Notes under the pieces: generated by a model | Told to the model about the DNA's origin: nothing | What the model saw: only the letters and a program-made list of their open reading frames with translations | Databases searched by the model: none | In this document: positions 4,191 through 9,572 of the stretch, piece by piece | Layout: each line of letters opens with the position of its first letter | Numbering within the stretch: the stretch's first letter is position 1 | Assembly (NCBI GenBank): GCA_947258805.1 | Contig: CAMYJV010000131.1 | Coordinates: 1 to 9,572 of the forward strand | DNA: 9,572 bases | Reading direction: 5' to 3' | From: an uncultured Gammaproteobacteria bacterium | Lineage (GTDB): Bacteria > Pseudomonadota > Gammaproteobacteria > GCA-2729495 | Translations under genes and position numbers: made by a program

Positions 4191-6071
4191 CTACTTGCGC
4201 CAGGTCACACAACTTCGCGGATTAACTTGGCCGTTTGGAAACCAGCGGTTGAGTCCGCAGCCGAAAGCAGACATTAATGTGGGGATCAGGCGACTGACTC
4301 TTAATTGGTCCCGAAGGCGAGCAGCACATTGCCGGGCATGTGCATGTAAATGCCGTAGCCGGAGTTGATGAACACCATGCCGTCGGCGACGGCGGGACCG
4401 CCGCCGCTCACCGAGCCGCCGCGGGCTAAAGGTGTTGCCCTCCGGACAGACATTGTCCGCCGGGTGCGCCCAAAGTTCTTTGCCCGTGACCGGGTCCAGC
4501 GCGAACAGCCCCGGGCGCGGCTCGGTCTCAAACTTGTAACGCGTGAGGTCTTCCGGGTAGGCCATGTCGTTAATCGGCACATAGATGCGCTCGCCGTCGG
4601 TCGCCATGCCGAAGTGCACGCCGCCCTGTACGCCGCCGCGACCCACTTTTGTACGCCAGCGGGTTTCGCCGGTCTCCGGGTCGATGCCCATGACATCGCC
4701 GGACTTCTGCCCGGCAATCAGCAGGTCGCTGCCATCGGGCAGTGTCACCTGCATCACGCTGGCCGCGAAGTCAAAGTCAGGCCCGTTTTCCTCCGGGCAG
4801 TTGGCGGGGTCCGGCGCATAGTCGGACAGGCAGCCGACGTTCCACGCGTCGCCGGCCGTGGCCTGGTTGACCCAGGCAATCTCGCCGGTCGCCAGGTCGA
4901 ACGCGATGATCGCATCGCTGGTGCCGCCGGCCGGCGACGAATAGTTTTCACCGGTACCGGCGTACACGCGGCCACGCTTGGCGTCCACGAGCGGGCTGTT
5001 CCAGACCGGCGCGCCGGACGGCGCGAGGATCTGCGTACCGGCGCTCGTCACGCCGGCATCGGCCGGTTCGCTTTCAATCGTGTAGCTTTTCCACAGGGTT
5101 CGTCCCGATGCCTGATCGAGGGCCACGACCGAGCCGCGGAATGTGCAGCAGGCATAGGCCGGATCCGCCGCGACGCTGACCTCCAGCGAGGACACGGGCA
5201 CGATCAGGCGATTGCCTGCCAGCACCGGCGCGCCGGTAATGGTCGCGTTCGGGTGATCGTCGATCTTCGTGACCCACAGCAATTCGCCGGTTCGCGCGTT
5301 TAGTGCATAAGCCCTCGCCAGGATGTCACCGAAGTGCGCTCGGGGTTCGGCGTCTGCGTCTTCAATGGACCAGTTGGTGATTACGATCGGCGTGCGCACT
5401 TCAGCCGACGCCCGGTACTGCCAGCGGACACAGCCTGTGTCCCGATCCAGCGCGTAGACGGTCCCGTTGTGGCTGCCCACGAAGATTGTGTGGCCTGCAA
5501 CCGTGGGTTGGGAGCGCGCTTTTATCGCGTTTGGGTAGGCGAAAGCCCATTTCAGCTTCAGGCCGGGCGCCTCATCACCGGTCAGGCCACCGGTGGCTGC
5601 AGGCTGGAACCGCGAGTTGTTCGTGTCGATGCCCCAGCCGAGCTGTGCCGGCGGCTGTGCCATGTCGATGTCAGTGCTGTCACAGGCGGGCGGCGCATTG
5701 CTGACTGCCACGGAGTCGAGCGTCCGGCCGGCAAGATATTCGGCTACTGCGACTTTCTGTGCGGCATCCAGTTCGGCCGCCTGCACGTCCATGATGCCGC
5801 CTTCCATGGACGCCAGGATCGCATCCGGGGCCATCATGCCCAGGAACATCTTGTGGGGCGCCTTGTAGACGCCGCCGTTATGACACTCCGCGCAGTGCTC
5901 GATATACGCAGCCTCGCCCCGATTGGGCTTCGCCGAGGCTGATATGGGCGTTTCTTCCGGCGCTGGGGAATCGCCACCGCAACCCGCCGTCAGCGCCATG
6001 GCAAGAGCCGGGATCACCAGTCCTGAAAACATGCGCGTAGCGCGGTGGTGCGGATGTTTGCGGCTCAGCAT
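4191..6071 (-). CDS. PQQ-dependent quinohemoprotein dehydrogenase, PVA-dehydrogenase-like, 3' end frameshifted
   Basis: The protein starts with a lipoprotein signal (lipobox LTAGC, Cys31). A class I cytochrome c domain follows, with heme-binding CAECH at 60-64 and a probable distal Met94. Then comes a PQQ beta-propeller with repeated ALD-x-x-TG-x-x-x-W blade motifs, six in frame. A vicinal cysteine pair (308-309, ACCTFRG) is present. Cytochrome c before the propeller is the order of polyvinyl-alcohol dehydrogenases, which oxidise secondary alcohols and pass electrons to the respiratory chain. The true substrate is unknown. After residue about 547 (NVCPEGNTF) the frame yields an Arg-rich tail unlike the family; the normal C-terminus lies in another frame and ends at 4301. 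One blade motif expected before it is absent, implying a deletion. The start at 6071 lies 10 bases after the dehydrogenase stop. An ATG at 6032 is possible. The enzyme is probably defective. Confidence 0.8.
   Translation of the reverse strand: MLSRKHPHHRATRMFSGLVIPALAMALTAGCGGDSPAPEETPISASAKPNRGEAAYIEHCAECHNGGVYKAPHKMFLGMMAPDAILASMEGGIMDVQAAELDAAQKVAVAEYLAGRTLDSVAVSNAPPACDSTDIDMAQPPAQLGWGIDTNNSRFQPAATGGLTGDEAPGLKLKWAFAYPNAIKARSQPTVAGHTIFVGSHNGTVYALDRDTGCVRWQYRASAEVRTPIVITNWSIEDADAEPRAHFGDILARAYALNARTGELLWVTKIDDHPNATITGAPVLAGNRLIVPVSSLEVSVAADPAYACCTFRGSVVALDQASGRTLWKSYTIESEPADAGVTSAGTQILAPSGAPVWNSPLVDAKRGRVYAGTGENYSSPAGGTSDAIIAFDLATGEIAWVNQATAGDAWNVGCLSDYAPDPANCPEENGPDFDFAASVMQVTLPDGSDLLIAGQKSGDVMGIDPETGETRWRTKVGRGGVQGGVHFGMATDGERIYVPINDMAYPEDLTRYKFETEPRPGLFALDPVTGKELWAHPADNVCPEGNTFSPRRLGERRRSRRRRRHGVHQLRLRHLHAHARQCAARLRDQLRVSRLIPTLMSAFGCGLNRWFPNGQVNPRSCVTWRK
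4301..4432 (-). pseudogene. out-of-frame native C-terminus of the PQQ dehydrogenase
   Basis: This frame encodes LARGGSVSGGGPAVADGM, then VFINSGYG and HMPGNVLLAFGTN with a TAA stop. It is the characteristic C-terminal closure of PQQ propeller enzymes of this type. It is displaced by one frame from the main reading frame. It is not expected to be translated unless the frameshift is a sequencing error, in which case the gene would end at 4301. Confidence 0.75.
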
Positions 6072-6081
6072 CAGGCAATCA

Positions 6082-6837
6082 CTACTGGATCATCAGCGCA
6101 TTATCGATCACGATTTCCGTGCCGTTGATGAACCGCGATTCGTCGGAGGCCAGGAACAGGATCGCATTGGCCACGTCTTCGGGTTGCCCCAGTCCCACCA
6201 CCGGGCTGACATTCTTTTTCTCGCCCAGACCTAGATCTGCCGTGGTCTGGTCGATCATGGGCGTGTCGATGGCCCCGGGGTGAATGGTGTTGACCCGAAT
6301 GTTGTAGCCCTTCATCTGGCAGTGCACTGCGATGGCTTTGCTCATGGAACGCACCGCACCCTTCGCCGCACTGTAGGCAAAGAACACCGGGAAGCCCAGG
6401 TGCGACGCGGTGGACGACATATTGATGATGGAGCCGCCGCCCGAGTTGTTCATCAGGGGCATCGCGTACTTGCAACCCAGGAACACGCCCTCGTTCATGA
6501 TCGCGTTTTGCTTGCGATAGCTTTCCAGCGAGCACTGTTCCGGGTCTTCCGCGATCACGATACCCGCGTTGTTCACCAGTACGTCCAGGCGGCCGTGCTG
6601 CTTCTCGATTGCGGCGATGATCCGTTGCCAGCTGTCCTCGTCGGCGACGTCATGATGCAGGTAGCTGGCCTGGCCCCCTATGTCGCGCAGTGCCGCGGCG
6701 GCGGCTTCGCCCGCTGAGTCGTTGATGTCCGTCAGGACCACCGCGGCGCCTTCGCGGGCCAACGCCTCGGCATCCGCCCGTCCCAGCCCCGAGGCCGCGC
6801 CGGTAATCAGTGCCACCTTGCCGTCGACTCTGCCCAT
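6082..6837 (-). CDS. short-chain dehydrogenase/reductase, NAD-type
   Basis: This 251-residue protein is a classical SDR. It has the cofactor motif TGAASGLG (12-19), an Asp at the end of the second strand (D37 in LTDIND) that favours NAD over NADP, NNAG (89-92), and the catalytic triad Ser142, Tyr155 and Lys159 (YSAAK). It should interconvert a secondary alcohol and a ketone; hydroxysteroid and cyclic-alcohol dehydrogenases look similar, but sequence alone does not give the substrate. The start at 6837 has GGGGA and GGGGAG just upstream; longer in-frame extensions run back over the operator and lack family similarity. It is the first gene of an operon with the PQQ dehydrogenase and is divergent from tetR. 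Confidence 0.93.
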   Translation of the reverse strand: MGRVDGKVALITGAASGLGRADAEALAREGAAVVLTDINDSAGEAAAAALRDIGGQASYLHHDVADEDSWQRIIAAIEKQHGRLDVLVNNAGIVIAEDPEQCSLESYRKQNAIMNEGVFLGCKYAMPLMNNSGGGSIINMSSTASHLGFPVFFAYSAAKGAVRSMSKAIAVHCQMKGYNIRVNTIHPGAIDTPMIDQTTADLGLGEKKNVSPVVGLGQPEDVANAILFLASDESRFINGTEIVIDNALMIQ

Positions 6838-6869
6838 TCCCCGTCTCCCCGATACCTGGCAATGCACGC

Positions 6870-6899
6870 AGTCTAACCAGTCAGACTGTCCGGTTACAA
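6870..6899 (-). promoter_or_regulatory. predicted promoter of the SDR-PQQ operon
   Basis: On the minus strand, TTGTAA (6894-6899) and TAGACT (6870-6875) are separated by 18 bases, about 33 bases before the SDR start codon. The spacer is occupied by the palindrome described separately, so repressor binding there would block RNA polymerase. Confidence 0.5.
6874..6896. promoter_or_regulatory. predicted TetR-family operator
   Basis: A 23-base imperfect palindrome starts TAACC and ends GGTTA. It is symmetric at 18 of 23 positions around base 6885, with CAG/CTG near the centre. Size and form fit TetR-family operators. It lies in the divergent intergenic region between tetR and the SDR gene, overlapping the predicted SDR promoter. 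A second inverted repeat, CAGTCT/AGACTG (6869-6874 and 6883-6888), overlaps it and is an alternative half-site arrangement. Confidence 0.55.
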
Positions 6900-6968
6900 A
6901 CACCTTTGACTTTTTTGGATTGACCCACCATGCTGATTGGCGACGGAGACCGGGGCCAGAGGATGTCC

Positions 6969-7640
6969 ATGGAAAAACATGAGCCAGCCGCCGACCCGGG
7001 GAAACCTTCGGCCGATGAGCCCACCAGCTGGCAGGCGCAGAAAAGTGCCGCAACTCGTAACCTGATTGTCGAGTCCGCGATCCAGTGTTTTGTCGACCTT
7101 GGCTACGCGCGCACTACCACCACACGTATTGCCCATGCCGCCGGCTTGTCGCGCGGTGCGATGCTCCATCATTTCCCATCCAAGATGGACGTGGTGAAGG
7201 CGGCCGTGGACGAGCTGCATTCGAAGCGCCTGAAAGCCTTTCGTAATTCCATCAAACGCGCACCGCCACCGGGCAAGGGACGGGTGCACGTGGCCGTGCA
7301 GGCCTACTGGGAACATGTTCGCCATCCGGCCTTCGTGGCGTTTTTCGAACTGACGGTGGCCGCACGCACGGACCCGCAGCTCTACGCGATCCTCGAACCT
7401 GCCCAGGCCGCTTTCTATGACGAGTGGTACAGGACTGCCGCCGAGGCCTTCCCGGAGTGGCAGAGCGACAAGGAAGCTTTCGACCTGGCCCTCGACCTGT
7501 CACGCTACCTGCTGGAAGGCATGGCCGTGAGTTCCCTGACCCACGCGGAGCCGGCGCGCGAACAGCACCTGCTGGAGTACCTGGAAAACCAGTTGCGGCT
7601 CCTGCGCCCGGCCGCAGATCGGGACGCCGCCGCGGGCTGA
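6969..7640 (+). CDS. TetR/AcrR-family transcriptional regulator
   Basis: The 223-residue protein has a TetR DNA-binding domain at about 27-75, with RNLIVESAIQCFVDLGYART and the recognition stretch IAHAAGLSRGAMLHHFPSK. A helical ligand-binding and dimerisation domain follows. The start at 6969 is preferred because AGAGGA stands five bases upstream; ATGs at 6930 and 6963 are in frame but have no properly spaced ribosome binding site. The gene is transcribed away from the SDR-PQQ operon and shares its control region, so local repression of that operon and of itself is the most economical role. The inducer is likely the substrate or product of the operon. A weak promoter, TTGACT (6906-6911) with CATGCT (6929-6934), is possible. 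Confidence 0.9.
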   Translation: MEKHEPAADPGKPSADEPTSWQAQKSAATRNLIVESAIQCFVDLGYARTTTTRIAHAAGLSRGAMLHHFPSKMDVVKAAVDELHSKRLKAFRNSIKRAPPPGKGRVHVAVQAYWEHVRHPAFVAFFELTVAARTDPQLYAILEPAQAAFYDEWYRTAAEAFPEWQSDKEAFDLALDLSRYLLEGMAVSSLTHAEPAREQHLLEYLENQLRLLRPAADRDAAAG

Positions 7641-7649
7641 GCCAAATTG

Positions 7650-7667
7650 ACGGGCCTCAGCGCCCGT
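7650..7667. terminator. hairpin between convergent tetR and enoyl-CoA hydratase genes
   Basis: ACGGGC (7650-7655) and GCCCGT (7662-7667) form a six-base-pair stem in the 16-base gap between the convergent genes, overlapping the last codons of the hydratase gene. There is no direct T-run, so it may act weakly or as a bidirectional stop. Confidence 0.35.
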
Positions 7668-8445
7668 TGAACACCGGTTTTTCTTTGGCAACAAACGCGT
7701 TGATGCCTGCCCGTGCATCTTCCGTGTTATTGGCGAGTTCGGCGATTGCACGGGTCTCGCGTTCCATCTGCGCGTCCAGTGAACTGTGCAGGCTTGCTGC
7801 CACCAGTCGTTTGACTTCGCCGTAGGCGCGCGTGGGTCCGGCAGCAAGTTCGGTCGCCAGTTCCGTGGCGGCGGCCATCAGCTGATCGTCGGCCACCACC
7901 TCGCTGACAAGACCCATCTCCAGCGCGTCGGCAGCCGTCAGCAGAGGATTACGCATCATCAGGGCCTTCGCTTTCATCGGGCCCACCAGGCGGGGCAGGA
8001 AATACGTGCTGCTGCCATCCGGCGACAGCCCGATGCCGGTGTAGGCCATCGTGAACTTGGCTGACTCGGCGGCCAGCACGAAGTCACCGCTCGCCGCAAT
8101 GCTCATGCCCGCGCCGGCGGCCACACCGTTGACTGCGATGACCAGCGGTGCATCCATGCGCTGGAAGCGGGCGATGGCGGCGTGCAGTCCGGTGGTGATT
8201 CCCCGCAGCAGCTCGCCGGGGTTGTCAGCCTTCGCAAAGCCGCCCACGTCGCCGCCGCCACAGAACATGCGCCCCTCGGCCGTGAGGATGACCGCGCGGA
8301 TTGCCGGGTCCGACGTGCAGCGGTTGGCCACCGCCAGCAGGTCGTTACCCATCTGCAGATTCAGCGAATTGGCCGCGTCCGGCCGGTTCAGCGTGATGGT
8401 CGCCACCGGACCAGCCACGGAAAATTTCAGCGTTTCGTAACTCAT
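7657..8445 (-). CDS. enoyl-CoA hydratase/isomerase, PaaG-like
   Basis: The 262-residue protein belongs to the crotonase superfamily. The oxyanion-hole segments are visible as FCGGGDVGGF (61-70) and NGVAAGAGMSIAASGDFVLA (106-125). At the usual second catalytic-glutamate position the sequence is GLSPDGSSTYFLPR with Asp143, as in PaaG-type and other Delta3-Delta2 enoyl-CoA isomerases rather than standard hydratases. It probably isomerises or hydrates an unsaturated acyl-CoA in fatty-acid or aromatic-acid breakdown; substrate is not determinable here. AAGGAG lies 11 bases before the start. It follows the VWA gene by 37 bases on the same strand, so the two may be co-transcribed, though no functional link is known. 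Confidence 0.92.
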   Translation of the reverse strand: MSYETLKFSVAGPVATITLNRPDAANSLNLQMGNDLLAVANRCTSDPAIRAVILTAEGRMFCGGGDVGGFAKADNPGELLRGITTGLHAAIARFQRMDAPLVIAVNGVAAGAGMSIAASGDFVLAAESAKFTMAYTGIGLSPDGSSTYFLPRLVGPMKAKALMMRNPLLTAADALEMGLVSEVVADDQLMAAATELATELAAGPTRAYGEVKRLVAASLHSSLDAQMERETRAIAELANNTEDARAGINAFVAKEKPVFNGR

Positions 8446-8482
8446 CTTTCTGGTTTCTCCTTGTCGTTGCGGCGAGTCGCCC

Positions 8483-9547
8483 CTACTGGAGTTCCCGCAT
8501 GCCAGTATCCAGCCCCTGCAGCGTCAGGGGGTACATTCGATTGTCCATCAGTTCCCGGATCATGCCGACAGACTCGGTGTAGGCCCAGTGCTCCTGCGGT
8601 TCCGGGTTAAGCCAGATTGCCTTTGAGTAAGCCTTCAGCAGGCGTTGCATCCAGAGCGCGCCCGGCTCTTCGTTCCAGTGTTCGACGCTGCCGCCCGCAT
8701 AGGCAACTTCGTAGGGGCTCATGCTGGCATCGCCCACGAACACCAGTTTGTAGTCGGGCCCGTACTTGTGAAGGATCTCCGCAGTCGGAATCCGCTCCGT
8801 CCGGCGGCGGCGATTGTTTTTCCACATGGCCTCGTATACACAGTTGTGGAAATAGTAGTACTCGAGATGCTTGAACTCGGCCCGGGCGGCCGAGAACAGC
8901 CGCTCGCAAAGCTGCACGTAGGGATTCATGGAACCGCCCACGTCCAGGCACAGCAGCACTTTGACCGCGTTGTGACGCTCCGGGACCATCTTCAGGTTCA
9001 GGTAGCCGGCATTGCGGGCCGTCGCATCGATAGTGCCACCCAGGTCAAGCTGGTCTGCCGCCCCCTCCCGCCGCTGCCTCGACTCGCCACCGATCCGGAT
9101 GCCTTCCGGGTGGTAGCCATCATGACCATAGGGCGACGTGCCGCCGGTGCCTATCCACTTGTTGCCGCCCGAATGCCGCTCTGTCTGTTCCTCGGCCCGC
9201 TTGCGGAATTCTTCCAGCAGTTTCTCCCAGCCCCCAAGCGCCTCGATCTTCTGCTTATCTTCTTCGCTGAGCAGGTTCGCGCCCTGGCTCTGCAGCCACT
9301 CCAGGGGTATATCCAGCTCGGTCCAGTCCAGCGCATCATCGATGTTTTTGAAGAACACGCCGAACACGCGGTCGAAACGGTCGAACAGCGCTTCGTCTTT
9401 CACCAGGCAGGCGCGGGACAGGTAGTAGAAATCGTCCACTGACGAATTGGCCTGATCCGCCTGCATGGCCTCCAGCAGAGTGAGATACTCCGTGATCGAC
9501 GGCTTCAGTCCCGCGCTGCGCAGTTCGAAGAAGAAATTAGCGAGCAT
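8483..9547 (-). CDS. VWA domain-containing protein, CoxE-like
   Basis: The 354-residue protein resembles the CoxE-like VWA family (no signal peptide, cytoplasmic). A helical N-terminal part (1-125), beginning FFFELRSAGLKPSITEYLTL, is followed by a Gly-rich linker containing GTGGTSPYGHDGYHPEGIRI. The VWA domain from about 190 carries the metal-binding MIDAS segment LDVGGSMNPY (D202-x-G-x-S206) and a later VFVGDASMSPYE. Such proteins usually work with a MoxR-type AAA+ ATPase in assembling or activating metalloenzymes. That partner gene is typically immediately upstream, here beyond the right edge. No clear ribosome binding site precedes 9547, but the N-terminus fits the family. Partner and target are inference. 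Confidence 0.88.
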   Translation of the reverse strand: MLANFFFELRSAGLKPSITEYLTLLEAMQADQANSSVDDFYYLSRACLVKDEALFDRFDRVFGVFFKNIDDALDWTELDIPLEWLQSQGANLLSEEDKQKIEALGGWEKLLEEFRKRAEEQTERHSGGNKWIGTGGTSPYGHDGYHPEGIRIGGESRQRREGAADQLDLGGTIDATARNAGYLNLKMVPERHNAVKVLLCLDVGGSMNPYVQLCERLFSAARAEFKHLEYYYFHNCVYEAMWKNNRRRRTERIPTAEILHKYGPDYKLVFVGDASMSPYEVAYAGGSVEHWNEEPGALWMQRLLKAYSKAIWLNPEPQEHWAYTESVGMIRELMDNRMYPLTLQGLDTGMRELQ

Positions 9548-9572
9548 CGCGCCGGTTCAGGAACACCAGTCG

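Noticed and set aside
4365..5303. Long plus-strand open frame of 312 codons
   Set aside because: It is a shadow of the GC-rich PQQ dehydrogenase gene, whose heme and propeller motifs are on the opposite strand.
6838..7053. 72-codon upstream extension of the SDR reading frame
   Set aside because: It covers the operator region and the start of tetR, has no SDR similarity, and a strong ribosome binding site marks the start at 6837.
8645..9442. 265-codon plus-strand frame
   Set aside because: It is the antisense shadow of the VWA gene and has no domain features.
1..9572. CRISPR array, rRNA or tRNA genes
   Set aside because: No regularly spaced direct repeats, no cloverleaf with acceptor and T-loop signatures, and no rRNA-like sequence were seen.

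Overview
The window looks like a GC-rich proteobacterial chromosome segment, most likely gammaproteobacterial. The grounds are the attC-type integron sites, the IS30-family element, the lipobox-bearing exported proteins, the quinohemoprotein and the CoxE-type VWA protein. There is no rRNA or other taxonomic marker, so this placement is inference. The left half (1-4190) is accessory and partly decayed. The right half (4191-9572) is ordinary metabolic DNA.

Left edge, 1-774: a complete integron gene cassette. The window opens inside one attC site. It is followed by a cassette promoter, a higB-type toxin with a GTG start at the predicted transcription start, a one-base-overlapping higA antitoxin, and a second complete attC whose first core site contains the higA stop codon. 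No integrase gene is visible. After the second attC comes a 242-base stretch with a tiny open frame and an AT-rich patch, then a small lipoprotein gene (1017-1499) of unknown role.

1635-2852: an intact IS30-family insertion sequence with 22-bp imperfect inverted ends, a full-length DDE transposase, and no detectable target duplication. 2853-3613 has no intact gene. It holds a GGGACAGTGACC inverted repeat, a row of hairpins ending in a strong intrinsic terminator (a candidate small RNA or repeat unit), and a short gene-like C-terminal tail. 3614-4127 (minus strand) is a GNAT acetyltransferase pseudogene joined across an apparent internal deletion with a frame change.

4191-6837: a minus-strand operon of an NAD-type short-chain dehydrogenase followed 10 bases later by a lipoprotein PQQ quinohemoprotein resembling polyvinyl-alcohol dehydrogenases. 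The 3' end of the quinoprotein gene appears to have lost one propeller blade and shifted frame, so the enzyme is probably defective. A divergent TetR regulator (6969-7640) faces the operon. A 23-bp imperfect palindrome lies between the predicted -35 and -10 boxes of the dehydrogenase promoter and is the likely TetR operator. The picture is of an inducible alcohol or ketone oxidation module.

7657-9547: two minus-strand genes, a CoxE-like VWA protein and, 37 bases downstream, a PaaG-type enoyl-CoA hydratase/isomerase. They converge with tetR over a short hairpin. The VWA gene would be expected to have a MoxR ATPase partner just beyond the right edge.
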